Assembly: GCF_001295845.1 (NCBI RefSeq)
Contig: NZ_LJIC01000158.1
Location: 50,846 to 114,845 of the forward strand
Reading direction: 5' to 3'
Origin: Rhodopseudomonas sp. AAP120
GTDB taxonomy: Bacteria; Pseudomonadota; Alphaproteobacteria; Rhizobiales; Xanthobacteraceae
DNA length: 64,000 nucleotides
In this document: positions 28,545 through 38,264 of the stretch, piece after piece
How positions within the stretch are numbered: position 1 is the first letter of the stretch
Layout of the letters: every line of letters begins with the position of its first letter
Notes under the pieces: generated by a model
Told to the model about the DNA's origin: nothing
Databases searched by the model: none
The model's input: only the letters and a program-made list of their open reading frames with translations
Position numbers and translations under genes: made by a program

Positions 28545-28622
28545 GTCATTGCGAGGAGCGTAGCGACGAAGCAATCCAGCTCCATGCACGGCGCTGGATT
28601 GCTTCGCTGCGCTCGCAATGAC
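28545..28622. repeat. Palindromic repeat (GCAATCCA/TGGATTGC family, copy 2)
   Basis: GTCATTGCGAGGAGCGTAGC...GAAGCAATCCAGC faces GCTGGATTGCTTCGCTGCGC ending GCAATGAC around a spacer of fewer than ten bases. It sits between two converging genes and may terminate both. Confidence 0.78.
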
Positions 28623-28639
28623 GTGCGGAGATGTCTTCG

Positions 28640-30013
28640 CTAAACCCTCACCGGACCAAGCGCCGCGAAATGGCCGCGGCGTTGCAGCCAGGCGAGTAGC
28701 ACCAGGCTCGGCGCCGCGACTGCGACGCTGATCATGAAGAACAGCGGCCAGCCCGTCGCCTGCGCCACATAGCCAGCGCCGGCTGACAAGTAGGTCCGCC
28801 CTACCGCTGAGAGCGCCGTCAGCAGCGCGTATTGGGTCGCGGTGTGCAGCGGGTTCTGGCACAGCGCCGACAGGTACGCGACGAAGATCACCGTGCCGAT
28901 CGCGCCGGTGAAATTCTCCACCGAGATCGCCAGCGCCAGCGCCCATTGGTTGACGCCGACCGTCGACAGCCAGGCGAACGCCAGGTTCGACACCGCCTGC
29001 AGCACCGCGCCGATCCACAGACTCGTCACCAGCGAATAGCGCCGCGCCAGATAGCCGCCGGCGAAGCCGCCGATCAGCGTCGCGGCGAGGCCGACGCCTT
29101 TGACGATCGCCGCGTAGTCGTTGCGGGTGAAGCCGAGGTCGATCACGAACGGCGCCGTCATCGTGCCCGAGAACGCGTCGGTGAACTTGAACAGCACCAC
29201 GAAGGCCAGTGCCGCCAGTGCATCCTTGCGGCCGAGAAATTCCGAGAACGCCCCGACCGCGGCGCGCATCACCCGGGTGAAGGCGCTGTCGGCGCTGGTC
29301 GCCGCCTCGGCGCGAACCGAGGCCTCCGGTTCGGTGGCGAGCAGCGCCGTCACGGTGCCGATCAGCACCATCGCCGCCATGGTGACGTAGCCCCACATCC
29401 AGGCGGTGGCGCGCGTCACGCCCGTGCCCTCGTAGGCGCTGACCAGGAACAGCACGCCGGCGGTCGAGATCAGCATGCCGATCCGATACGCCGCCACATA
29501 GGACGCCATGCCGGCGGCCTGCTCGTTTTCCGGCAGGCTCTCGACGCGAAAGGCGTCCACCACGATGTCCTGCGTGGCCGAGGCGGCGGCGACCAGCAGC
29601 GCGCCGAGCGCAACGAACACCGGCGCGCGCGCCGGATCGGTCAGCGCCAGCAGCAGGATCGCGGCGATCAGCAAGAGCTGCGTCGCCACCAGCCAGCCGC
29701 GGCGGCGACCGAACAGCCGCGACAGCACCGGCACGTGCAGCGCGTCGACCAGCGGCGCCCAGATGAATTTCAGCGTGTAAGGCGTGCCGACCAGCGCGAA
29801 CAACCCGATGGTGCCGAGATCGACGCCGGATTCGCGCATCCACACCAGCAGCGTCGAGCCGGACAGCGCCAGCGGCAGCCCCGACGAGAAGCCGAGAAAC
29901 AGCACGATCAGCACGCGCGGCTGCAGATACACGGCAAACGCCTCGCGCCAACTCGGCTTAGGCGCTTCGCCGGATGCGACTGAAGGGGCGGGCGGGTTCT
30001 CTGCAGAGGTCAT
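28640..30013 (-). CDS. ampG: AmpG-like muropeptide MFS transporter
   Basis: A 457-residue inner-membrane transporter with about twelve to fourteen hydrophobic segments. The start region LFLGFSSGLPLALSGSTLLV and TPYTLKFIWAPLVD are distinctive of AmpG, which imports anhydromuropeptides for cell-wall recycling and thereby influences beta-lactamase induction. The length is slightly below the E. coli protein. The gene is convergent with the small exported protein. Confidence 0.9.
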   Translation of the reverse strand: MTSAENPPAPSVASGEAPKPSWREAFAVYLQPRVLIVLFLGFSSGLPLALSGSTLLVWMRESGVDLGTIGLFALVGTPYTLKFIWAPLVDALHVPVLSRLFGRRRGWLVATQLLLIAAILLLALTDPARAPVFVALGALLVAAASATQDIVVDAFRVESLPENEQAAGMASYVAAYRIGMLISTAGVLFLVSAYEGTGVTRATAWMWGYVTMAAMVLIGTVTALLATEPEASVRAEAATSADSAFTRVMRAAVGAFSEFLGRKDALAALAFVVLFKFTDAFSGTMTAPFVIDLGFTRNDYAAIVKGVGLAATLIGGFAGGYLARRYSLVTSLWIGAVLQAVSNLAFAWLSTVGVNQWALALAISVENFTGAIGTVIFVAYLSALCQNPLHTATQYALLTALSAVGRTYLSAGAGYVAQATGWPLFFMISVAVAAPSLVLLAWLQRRGHFAALGPVRV

Positions 30014-30071
30014 GCCAAAGGCCTAGCAGATTCGAGGGCCGCCGGGCATTCCGCCCCCGCGTTGGGGGTCG

Positions 30072-30100
30072 GCTGCAGCTGCAGCTGCAGCTGCGGTTGC
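30072..30100. repeat. Short tandem GCAGCT-type repeat
   Basis: About four units of CTGCAG/GCAGCT-like hexamers (GCTGCAGCTGCAGCTGCAGC) lie 60 bases upstream of the ampG start. It is a possible slippage site; no role can be read. Confidence 0.6.
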
Positions 30101-30205
30101 GGCATGGCGTGGCCTCGGCGGTGGGGTCGGCGTCGCCATCTGCGTCCACGCCTGCATCGGCGGTTCGCCAGCATGTTGCTCGAGGCCGTCACCGCACCAT
30201 CACCC

Positions 30206-30339
30206 GTCATCGCCCGCGAAAGCGGGCGACCCAGTAACCCGTGCTTCTATTAGGGCGCGGAGCGGATCCCCGAGGCGGCTTCGTCGCTGAGCAAGCAACG
30301 CTCTGGGATACTGGGTCACCCGCATTCGCGGGTGATGAC
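30206..30339. repeat. Palindromic repeat (GTCATCGCCCG...GGCGACCCAGTA family, copy 1)
   Basis: The left arm GTCATCGCCCGCGAAAGCGG and onward to CGACCCAGTAACCC faces the right arm CTGGGATACTGGGTCACCCG ending GTGATGAC. This is the same family that encloses the GIY-YIG gene at 37136-37540, here without any gene between the arms. It occupies most of the gap between ampG and rmuC. Confidence 0.8.
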
Positions 30340-30360
30340 GGTGGCAGTTGGGGAGCGGCC

Positions 30361-31614
30361 TCAACTCGACGCGACCTCGTCGATCTTGAAGGCGCGGGAG
30401 CCGAACAGTTCGGTGCGTTCGGGGGCGAGTGGCGCCTCGCGGCTCGCTGTCGAGGCGGGCGCTGCCGGCGACGCCATCGGCGCAGCGGCCTCGGGTGCCG
30501 CAAAGTCCAGTTCTTCGATCCGTGCGGCGCGGCGTTCGATCTTGTCGGCGGAGACCAGGATCTGCCGGACATCCTCGCTCGCCTGGCCGAAATGCGTCTG
30601 CAGCTTGAGGACGCGCTCGCGCAGCCGGGCGAGATCGTCGCCGAGGCTGAGCACTTCGGTGCGGATCTGATCGGCGGCGTCGCGCATCCGCGCGTCTTTC
30701 AGGATCTGCTGCATCACCTGGATCGCCAGCATCAACAGCGACGGCGACACCAGCACCACGCGGGCCCGATAGGCCTTCTGGATGACGTCGTCGAAGCCGT
30801 CGTGAATCTCCGCATAGACCGACTCCGACGGCACGAACATCAGCGCCGTGTCCTGGGTTTCGCCGGGGATCAGATACTTGCCGGCGATATCGTCGACATG
30901 GCGCATCACGTCGGTGCGCAGCTGCTGCGCGGCGGCTTTCTTCTCCTGGTCGCTGCGGGCCTCGCGCAGCGCCGTCACCGCTTCGAGCGGAAATTTGGCG
31001 TCGATGCACAGCGGTCGCTGATCCGGCAGCAGCACCACGCAGTCCGGCCGCTTGCCGGTCGACAGCGTGTACTGAAATGCGTAGCCGCCTTTCGGCAGGC
31101 CGTCCTGCACGATCGACTCCATCCGTGCCTGGCCGAACGCGCCGCGCGCCTGCTTGTTGGCCAGCACGTCGCGCAGCGTCGTCACCTGGTCGGTGAGTTC
31201 GGTCAGATTGTCGTGGGCGCGGTCGATGATGCCGAGCCGCTCGTGCAGCGCCTGCAGGCTCTGCATGGTGTAGCGCGTGGATTGGGTCAGCGAATGGCCG
31301 AAGCGGTGGGTGACGCTGTCGAGCCGCTCGCTCATCGCTTTGGCCATTTCGGCTTGGCGCCCCGCCAGCGCCCGGCCCATCGCATCGACCCGGCCATTGG
31401 CTTCGCTCTGATAGCGGATCAGGTCGGACAGCCGCTGCTCCAATTCGGCGGCGCGGCGGGCCTGCGCCAGCGTGGCGGCATTGCCGCCCTGCAGGCCGCG
31501 CGCGATCACGGCGGCGATCGCCAGCAGCACCAGCAGCGCCATCGCCGCCATGCCGACCAGCGCGGCGCCAACGCTGACGGGCGTGTCGCCCACTACAAAC
31601 AGCACGTCGTTCAT
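30361..31614 (-). CDS. rmuC: DNA recombination protein RmuC homologue
   Basis: A 417-residue RmuC-family protein: one N-terminal membrane helix (about residues 15-40), a coiled-coil region (about 45-160) and a nuclease-like domain containing DCVVLLPDQRPLCIDAKFPL and the FVPSESVYAEI block. In E. coli RmuC limits inverted-repeat rearrangements, which is of some interest in a repeat-rich genome. The gene is divergent from def. Confidence 0.92.
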   Translation of the reverse strand: MNDVLFVVGDTPVSVGAALVGMAAMALLVLLAIAAVIARGLQGGNAATLAQARRAAELEQRLSDLIRYQSEANGRVDAMGRALAGRQAEMAKAMSERLDSVTHRFGHSLTQSTRYTMQSLQALHERLGIIDRAHDNLTELTDQVTTLRDVLANKQARGAFGQARMESIVQDGLPKGGYAFQYTLSTGKRPDCVVLLPDQRPLCIDAKFPLEAVTALREARSDQEKKAAAQQLRTDVMRHVDDIAGKYLIPGETQDTALMFVPSESVYAEIHDGFDDVIQKAYRARVVLVSPSLLMLAIQVMQQILKDARMRDAADQIRTEVLSLGDDLARLRERVLKLQTHFGQASEDVRQILVSADKIERRAARIEELDFAAPEAAAPMASPAAPASTASREAPLAPERTELFGSRAFKIDEVASS

Positions 31615-31762
31615 GCACAGACCCTAGCAGACGGAATCGCCTGTGCGAACGAAGAGAGAACATTAAACTGAATAGAGTTTTAAGCGTCGCCACGCCGAAA
31701 GTGGCAGGCCCTCCGGTCGGCCCCGGATTGACCGGGCCGCCGCCGCGCCTTAAATCGCCGCC

Positions 31763-32290
31763 ATGGCCCTGCGCGAAATCATCATTCTGCCCGACAAACG
31801 GCTGCGTGAAATCTCCAAGCCCGTCGCTGAGGTGACGAGCGAGATCCGCAAGCTCGCCGACGATATGTTCGAGAGCATGTACGACGCCCCCGGCATCGGG
31901 CTCGCGGCGATCCAGATCGCCGAGCCGGTGCGGCTGATCACGATGGATCTGGTCCGCAAGGAGGGCAACGGCGCCAGCGAGCCGAAGGCCTTCATCAATC
32001 CCGAGATCATCGGCGCCTCGCAGGAGCTGAACGTCTACGAGGAAGGCTGCCTGTCGATTCCCGAATACTACGCCGAGGTCGAACGTCCCAAGACGGTGCG
32101 CATCCGCTACATGGACCTCGACGGCAATGTGAAGGAAGAGGACGCCGACGGCCTGTTCGCGACCTGCATCCAGCACGAGATCGATCACCTCAACGGCGTG
32201 CTGTTCGTCGACCACCTGTCCAAGCTGAAAAAGGCGATGGTGGTTCGCAAGTTCGAGAAGGCTGCCAAGCGCGGTATCAAATACGTCTGA
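31763..32290 (+). CDS. def: Peptide deformylase
   Basis: A 175-residue metalloenzyme that removes the formyl group from new proteins. All three motifs are present: GIGLAAIQ at residues 44-51, EEGCLSIP and QHEIDHLNG with the metal-binding histidines and catalytic glutamate. The second residue-pair variant IQI instead of the common PQV is seen in some relatives. It is followed by fmt, which adds the formyl group, and then truA. Confidence 0.95.
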   Translation: MALREIIILPDKRLREISKPVAEVTSEIRKLADDMFESMYDAPGIGLAAIQIAEPVRLITMDLVRKEGNGASEPKAFINPEIIGASQELNVYEEGCLSIPEYYAEVERPKTVRIRYMDLDGNVKEEDADGLFATCIQHEIDHLNGVLFVDHLSKLKKAMVVRKFEKAAKRGIKYV

Positions 32291-32368
32291 GCGCTCGCGC
32301 AGCTGACCGGCCGGCGCGTTACGGCGCGCGGCCCTCCGTTGGCCAGACCGGTCCGGGACACTCACGCC

Positions 32369-33304
32369 ATGCCGCTTCGCCTCGTTTTCATGGGTACGCC
32401 CGAGTTCGCGGTGCCGACGCTGATGGCGCTGGCGGCGCATGGCCACGACATCGCGGCGGTGTATACGCGCGAGCCGAAGCCGGCCGGGCGCGGCATGAAG
32501 CTGCAGGAAAGTCCCGTCGCGCTCGCCGCGCACCGGCTGCAGGCGCCGGTGCTGACGCCGAAGACGCTGCGGACCGACGAAGCGCTCGCCAATTTCCGCG
32601 CCCATGAGGCCGACGCGGCCGTGGTCGTGGCCTATGGCATGATCCTGCCGCAGGCGATTCTCGATGCGCCTCCACTCGGCTGCTACAATCTGCACGGCTC
32701 GCTGCTGCCGCGCTGGCGCGGCGCCGCGCCGCTCAACCGCGCCATCATGGCGGGCGACGCCGAGACCGGCGTGATGGTGATGAAGATGGACGCCGGCCTC
32801 GACACCGGCGACGTCGCGATGGCCGAGCGCATTGCCATCACCGACGCAATGACCGTCACGGACGTCCACGACGCGCTGGCGCAACTCGGCGCCGACCTGA
32901 TGGTGCGGGCGATGGCGGCGCTGGAGCGTGGTCAGCTGCAACTCACCAAACAGCCTGACGAGGGCGTCACTTACGCCGCAAAGATCGACAAGGCCGAAGC
33001 GAAGATCAATTTCGGCCAGCCGGCCCGCGCGGTGCTGCGCCACATTCACGGCCTGTCGCCGTTTCCCGGCGCCTGGTGCGAACTGCCGATCGAGGGCGAA
33101 GCGGTGCGGATCAAGGTGCTGCGCTGCGCGCTCGCTGAAGGACGCGGCGCGCCGGGCGAGGTGCTGGACGATCAGCTCACCATCGCCTGCGAGAGCGGCG
33201 CGATCCGCATCACGCAGCTGCAGCGCGCCGGCAAGCAGCCGATGAGCGCCGAAGAGTTTTTGCGAGGCACGCCGATCGCAAAGGGCGTCCGGGTGGTTAG
33301 CTGA
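32369..33304 (+). CDS. fmt: Methionyl-tRNA formyltransferase
   Basis: A 311-residue enzyme formylating the initiator t[19 protein letters not shown] opens the protein, the 10-formyl-THF site [15 protein letters not shown] lies near residue 110, and a C-terminal OB-like domain completes it. The ATG at 32369 is preferred over the in-frame ATG ten codons earlier because it gives the standard [13 protein letters not shown] start. It forms the def-fmt pair. Confidence 0.95.
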   Translation: MPLRLVFMGTPEFAVPTLMALAAHGHDIAAVYTREPKPAGRGMKLQESPVALAAHRLQAPVLTPKTLRTDEALANFRAHEADAAVVVAYGMILPQAILDAPPLGCYNLHGSLLPRWRGAAPLNRAIMAGDAETGVMVMKMDAGLDTGDVAMAERIAITDAMTVTDVHDALAQLGADLMVRAMAALERGQLQLTKQPDEGVTYAAKIDKAEAKINFGQPARAVLRHIHGLSPFPGAWCELPIEGEAVRIKVLRCALAEGRGAPGEVLDDQLTIACESGAIRITQLQRAGKQPMSAEEFLRGTPIAKGVRVVS

Positions 33305-33318
33305 GCATATTGCACAGC

Positions 33319-33403
33319 GTCATGCGCGGGCTTGACCCGCGCATCCATCCTCGAAACAAATCTTTCCTGAACGATGGATTGCCGGGTCAAGCCCGGCAAT
33401 GAC
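33319..33403. repeat. Palindromic repeat (GCGGGCTTGACCCGC / GGGTCAAGCCCGG family, copy 3)
   Basis: GTCATGCGCGGGCTTGACCC on the left and GGGTCAAGCCCGGCAATGAC on the right are separated by 45 bases. It lies between fmt and truA, so the two genes may not be tightly coupled despite the same strand. Confidence 0.8.
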
Positions 33404-33417
33404 GCCGAATAGGTTGC

Positions 33418-34155
33418 ATGCCCCGCTACAAACTCACCATCGAATATGACGGCGCGCCGTACTGCGGCTGGCAGTTGCAGCCGGCGCTGCCGTCGGTGCA
33501 GGGCGCACTGGAGGCGGCGGCGCTGGCGACCTGCGGCGAGGCGGTGCGGGTGCACGGCGCCGGCCGCACCGATGCGGGTGTGCATGCGCTGGGGCAGGTG
33601 GCGCATCTCGATATCGAGAAGCCGTTTCGTGCCGACAAACTGCGCGACGCGCTGAACGCGCATCTGCGGCCGAATCCGATTGCGGTGCTGGCGGCCGAGA
33701 TCGTGCCGGAGACGTTCGAGGCTAGGTTCTCGGCGATCCGGCGACACTATCGCTACCGCATTGCCAACCGCCGCTCCAATCTGGCGCTCGATCTCGGCAA
33801 GGTCTGGCGAGTGCCGAAGCCGCTCGACAGCGACGCGATGCACCGCGCCGCGCAGGTGCTGATCGGCAAGCACGACTTCACGACGTTTCGCGACACCGAG
33901 TGTCAGGCCGCCTCGCCGGACAAGACGCTCGACGTGCTCGACGTCGTCCGCAACGGCGACGCCGTCGATATCATCACCAACGCGCGGTCTTATCTGCACA
34001 GCCAGGTCCGCTCGATGGTCGGCTCGCTGGTGTGGGTCGGCGAAGGCCGCTGGACCGCGGACGATCTTGCGGCTGCACTCGCGGCGAAGCGACGCTCCGC
34101 CTGCGGCCCGGTCGCGCCGCCGGAGGGGTTGTATCTGGTGCAGGTGGATTACTGA
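33418..34155 (+). CDS. truA: tRNA pseudouridine(38-40) synthase TruA
   Basis: A 245-residue pseudouridine synthase. The catalytic aspartate is D52 in [28 protein letters not shown] near the start and [20 protein letters not shown] near the end are typical. The start ATG is 15 bases from the preceding repeat with no strong ribosome site visible. Confidence 0.95.
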   Translation: MPRYKLTIEYDGAPYCGWQLQPALPSVQGALEAAALATCGEAVRVHGAGRTDAGVHALGQVAHLDIEKPFRADKLRDALNAHLRPNPIAVLAAEIVPETFEARFSAIRRHYRYRIANRRSNLALDLGKVWRVPKPLDSDAMHRAAQVLIGKHDFTTFRDTECQAASPDKTLDVLDVVRNGDAVDIITNARSYLHSQVRSMVGSLVWVGEGRWTADDLAAALAAKRRSACGPVAPPEGLYLVQVDY

Positions 34156-34171
34156 GGCGCGCGAGTACCAC

Positions 34172-34312
34172 GCGTCCTCACCTCTCCCCGCGTGCGGGGA
34201 GAGGTCGACCGGCGAAGCCGGGCGGGTGAGGGGGCGTCGCCGCGAAGCCGAGCTTCAGTGCCTGGGGCGCCCCTCACCCCACCCCTCTCCCCGCAAGGGC
34301 GGGGCGAGGGAG
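34172..34312. repeat. Palindromic repeat (CTCTCCCCG / CGGGGAGAG type)
   Basis: CCTCTCCCCGCGTGCGGGGA with AGGTCG, then GGCGGGTGAGGGG, faces CCCCTCACCCCACCCCTCTC and CCCGCAAGGGCGGGG. It is related in layout to the element at 151-303 and lies between the converging truA and dapE genes. Confidence 0.7.
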
Positions 34313-34354
34313 TTCGCTGTGCGCGTAGTGGCACTGCGGCCCACACTTGGAGAG

Positions 34355-35515
34355 TCAGGCGAAATATCGCTCCAGCACGCCGCGATAGATTGCGGTCAGC
34401 TGCTCGAGATCGCCGACCGGCGTGCGTTCGTCGATCTGGTGCATGGTCTGGCCGACCAGGCCGAACTCCACCACCGGGCAATATTTGGCGACGAAGCGGG
34501 CATCCGAGGTGCCGCCGCCGGTGTTGAGCTCGGGCGTGCGGCCGGTGACCTCGGCGATCGCGCTGCTGACGACATCCGTGAACGCGCCGGGCTTGGTGAC
34601 GAACACATCCGCATTCGACGGCAGCCACTCGATCCGCGCGCGGATGCGGTTGCCGCACGCCGCCGCCAGCCGCTGCTCGACCAGCGCCTTCAGCGAATCT
34701 TGCGTGTGGTGATCGTTGAAGCGGATGTTGAACTTGGCGCGGGCCTGCGCCGGGATCACGTTGGTGGCCGGATTGCCGACGTCGACCGAGGTGAATTCGA
34801 GATTGGACGGCTGAAACTGCGGCGATCCATTGTCGAGCGGCTCGCCGTTCAGTGAGGTGATCAGCCTCGCGATATCCGGCACCGGATTGGCGGCGCGGTG
34901 CGGATAGGCGACGTGGCCCTGCGTGCCGTCGACGATCAGCACGCCGGACTGTGATCCGCGGCGGCCGATCTTAATCGTATCGCCGATCGCCTCGACATTG
35001 CTGGGTTCGCCGACGATGCAGTGATCGAAGGTCTCGCCGCGCTCGGCCGCCCATTGCAGTAGCTTGACGGTGCCGTTGACGGCGACGTCTTCCTCGTCGC
35101 CGGTGATCAGGAACGAGATCGAACCTTTCGGCTTGCCGCCATTTGCCGCCAGATAGTCCAGCGTCGCCGCCACCGCACAGGCGATGCCGCCTTTCATGTC
35201 GACCGCGCCGCGTCCGTAGAGCAGACCCTCCGCGACGTCGCCCGAGAATGCGCCGTGTGTCCATGCGCCGGCTTCGCCCGGTGGCACCACGTCGGTGTGG
35301 CCGGCGAAGCAGAGATGCGGCGCGCTGGTGCCGATCCGCGCATAGAGATTGTCAATGTCGGCAGTGCCGGGCTCGGAGAAGGTGACGCGATGCACGGCGA
35401 AGCCGGCGTCGCTGAGCAGCTTCTCCAGCACGCCGAGCGCGCCGGCATCGGCCGGCGTCACCGACGGACAGCGTAGCAGGTCCTGCGCGATCGACAGAGC
35501 AGTCGGAAGAGTCAT
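34355..35515 (-). CDS. dapE: Succinyl-diaminopimelate desuccinylase
   Basis: A 386-residue M20-family metallopeptidase making LL-diaminopimelate for lysine and cell wall. Metal and catalytic motifs are [26 protein letters not shown] and [13 protein letters not shown]. The ATG at 35515 overlaps the stop of the DUF805 gene (TGATG), so the two are coupled. dapD, acting one step earlier in the succinylase pathway, lies just upstream in the same direction. Confidence 0.95.
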   Translation of the reverse strand: MTLPTALSIAQDLLRCPSVTPADAGALGVLEKLLSDAGFAVHRVTFSEPGTADIDNLYARIGTSAPHLCFAGHTDVVPPGEAGAWTHGAFSGDVAEGLLYGRGAVDMKGGIACAVAATLDYLAANGGKPKGSISFLITGDEEDVAVNGTVKLLQWAAERGETFDHCIVGEPSNVEAIGDTIKIGRRGSQSGVLIVDGTQGHVAYPHRAANPVPDIARLITSLNGEPLDNGSPQFQPSNLEFTSVDVGNPATNVIPAQARAKFNIRFNDHHTQDSLKALVEQRLAAACGNRIRARIEWLPSNADVFVTKPGAFTDVVSSAIAEVTGRTPELNTGGGTSDARFVAKYCPVVEFGLVGQTMHQIDERTPVGDLEQLTAIYRGVLERYFA

Positions 35516-35988
35516 CAGATGACGGCGCCCTGCGGTTCCAGCGGATCCGGCCCGTATTGGTTCGGGCCGCGCGTGCCGCGCAGGCAGCCGAGCTCGACAA
35601 AGCCCCAGATCGCGATGCCGAGGCCGATCAGCGACAGCGCCAGATTGGCGCTGCTGTCGCCCATCGTCGTGCCCGAACCGCCGCCGAGGCCCGGCCCGAA
35701 CCAGAACAGCACAATCCACCAACCGCTCTTGTCGCGGTCGTGCAGACGTTTGATGCCGGTGGCGAGAAACGCCCAGGTCCCGGCGATACTGAGCGCGATC
35801 GCGACCGCCCAGATCAGCAGCGCGCCGCCGGCGAAGCGGAACAGATTGTCCGGATCGAGGCCGCCGAGCCAGATCAGTGCGATGCTGCCGAACACGACCC
35901 AGACCGCGACGTTGAGCAGACCGACCAGCCAGTACTTGGCGCGGTTGATCCGGCCCTGAAAACTGAACAGCAGTGTGGTCCAATCCAT
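35515..35988 (-). CDS. DUF805 family membrane protein
   Basis: A 157-residue protein with four predicted membrane segments. The N-terminal [15 protein letters not shown] is the DUF805 hallmark and [15 protein letters not shown] follows. DUF805 is found in many bacteria without a settled function. It sits between dapD and dapE, overlapping dapE by one base. Confidence 0.88.
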   Translation of the reverse strand: MDWTTLLFSFQGRINRAKYWLVGLLNVAVWVVFGSIALIWLGGLDPDNLFRFAGGALLIWAVAIALSIAGTWAFLATGIKRLHDRDKSGWWIVLFWFGPGLGGGSGTTMGDSSANLALSLIGLGIAIWGFVELGCLRGTRGPNQYGPDPLEPQGAVI

Positions 35989-36018
35989 CGTCGCCTCCCC
36001 AAGGTGGTGCGCCGGCGA

Positions 36019-36864
<846 letters not shown>

Positions 36865-36954
36865 CGGGAGGTCCTTGGGCGGGATTCGGGGAGATTTGCC
36901 CGGTGTTGTCCGGATTCGGTGCGCGGGAGTCAAGGCGCTCCCGCACCCCTCTAG

Positions 36955-37055
36955 GTCATCGCCCGGCTCGTCCGGGCGACCCAGTGTGCCAAAGCCTCAA
37001 ATGTGAATCGCTACCGCCCTGGAATACTGGGTCGCCCGCTTTCGCGGGCGATGAC
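36955..37055. repeat. Palindromic repeat (GTCATCGCCCG...GGCGACCCAGTA family, copy 2)
   Basis: The left arm 36955-36990 and the right arm 37021-37055 are inverted copies that agree apart from a few bases. The 30-base spacer carries no gene. It stands 80 bases before the unit that contains the GIY-YIG gene, so two elements of one family lie side by side. The 332-base gap upstream of the GIY-YIG start contains nothing else recognisable. Confidence 0.85.
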
Positions 37056-37135
37056 GGCAAAGGGTGGGGCGACGTCGTTGCTCACGGGCCAGCGGCCGCG
37101 TCAATTAGTTGCAAGGCGCTGCCCCACACTCTGAC

Positions 37136-37540
37136 GTCATCGCCCGGCTTGACCGGGCGACCCAGTATCCCAGAGCATCTGCGATGGGAGAGGGCGATGC
37201 GGCAGTTCTATGTCTACATCCTCGCCAGCCGGATCGGCGGGACGCTGTACATCGGCGTCACCAATGATCTCGTTCGTCGTGTTGCCGAGCACAAGTCGAA
37301 GCAGGTCCCAGGCTTTACGAAGCGGCACGACGTGGGCCGCTTGGTGTATTTCGAAATCTTTGAGGATGTCGAAGCCGCCATCCACCGCGAGAAGCGGCTC
37401 AAGAAATGGCCGCGGGAGTGGAAGGTTCAGTTGATCGAAAAGTACAATCCGGATTGGATTGATCTCTTCTTGGAGATTGCCGGTGTGCAATAAGCCAATG
37501 CACTGGGATACTGGGTCGCCCGGTCAAGCCGGGCGATGAC
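37136..37540. mobile_element. Repeat-bounded unit carrying a GIY-YIG gene (putative)
   Basis: Bases 37136-37173 and 37503-37540 are a perfect 38-base inverted repeat, checked base by base. Each arm contains the hairpin CGCCCGG-CTTGA-CCGGGCG. The 329 bases between hold one gene, a 98-residue GIY-YIG nuclease. No clear target duplication flanks the unit. The arms match the family of gene-less paired repeats at 30206-30339 and 36955-37055. Calling it mobile is an inference. Confidence 0.5.
37197..37493 (+). CDS. GIY-YIG nuclease family protein
   Basis: A 98-residue single-domain GIY-YIG protein of the UvrC/YhbQ-like type. The two signature strands are FYVYILASRIGGTLYIGVTN (residues 4-23; VYI and YIG), then the catalytic arginine in LVRRVAEHK, the KHD/GFTKRHDVGRLVYFE region and a catalytic glutamate in AAIHREKRLKKW. 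AGGGCG precedes the ATG at 37197. It is wholly enclosed by the perfect inverted repeats at 37136-37173 and 37503-37540. The frame stays open 98 codons upstream through repeat DNA, which is taken as chance. Confidence 0.88.
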   Translation: MRQFYVYILASRIGGTLYIGVTNDLVRRVAEHKSKQVPGFTKRHDVGRLVYFEIFEDVEAAIHREKRLKKWPREWKVQLIEKYNPDWIDLFLEIAGVQ

Positions 37541-37565
37541 TTTGATTCTGTGGTTACGTCCCGGC

Positions 37566-38264
37566 TCACCGCAAGCTTAACCCTGCCAAGAATCCCGTCA
37601 GATCATCCGTCACATGGTCCACATGGGCGGCGTCGCGGCCCTCCAGTTCCCAGTCTTCGCGGACGACCTGCTGGCTGCCGTCGGGGACGACCAGGACGGT
37701 CGTCATGCCGAGCTGATGCGGGACCGCGAGATTGCGGGCGAGGTCTTCGAACATTGCGGCTTTGGCCGGATCGACGCCGTGCAAAGTGAGGAAGCGGTGA
37801 TAGGTCTGCGCCGCGGGCTTCGGCTCGAGTTCGGCGGCGACGATGTCGAACACCGCTTCGAAGTGATGGCCGATGCCGAGGCGCTCCAGCACCTTGCCGG
37901 CGTGGGCGACCGAGCCGTTGGTCAGGATCAGCTTGCGGCCGGGCAGCCGCGCAATCGCTTCGCCCATCGCCGGATTGGGCTCCAGCGGCGAGTGATCGAT
38001 GGCGTGCACATAGGCCAGGTAATCGTCGGCGCTGACGCCGTGCTCGGTCATCATGCCGCGCATCGTCGTGCCGTAGCGCTTGTAGTAGTCCTTCTGGATG
38101 CGGAACGCCTCGTCGGGCGTCACCTTCAGCCAGTCGGCGACGAAGTCGCGGATCCGCACGTCGACCTGCTGCCAAAGATTGACGTGATGCGGGTACAGCG
38201 TGTTGTCGAGGTCGAACACCCAGGTCTCGACGTGATCGAAGCCGCGTGAACCGAGTTGCATCAT
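37566..38264 (-). CDS. HAD-family pyrimidine 5'-nucleotidase
   Basis: A 232-residue haloacid-dehalogenase-fold phosphatase of the SDT1/pyrimidine 5'-nucleotidase type. The nucleophile motif WVFDLDNTLYP is at residues 15-25, motif II is LILTNGS, and the final motif reads AAMFEDLARNL. The start ATG at 38264 overlaps the stop of the DUF1036 gene (ATGA). It probably dephosphorylates nucleoside monophosphates. Confidence 0.88.
   Translation of the reverse strand: MMQLGSRGFDHVETWVFDLDNTLYPHHVNLWQQVDVRIRDFVADWLKVTPDEAFRIQKDYYKRYGTTMRGMMTEHGVSADDYLAYVHAIDHSPLEPNPAMGEAIARLPGRKLILTNGSVAHAGKVLERLGIGHHFEAVFDIVAAELEPKPAAQTYHRFLTLHGVDPAKAAMFEDLARNLAVPHQLGMTTVLVVPDGSQQVVREDWELEGRDAAHVDHVTDDLTGFLAGLSLR

Noticed and set aside
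36903..37196. Open frame extending the GIY-YIG gene upstream by 98 codons
   Set aside because: It runs through two palindromic repeat arms and has no ribosome site; the GIY-YIG domain is complete from the ATG at 37197.
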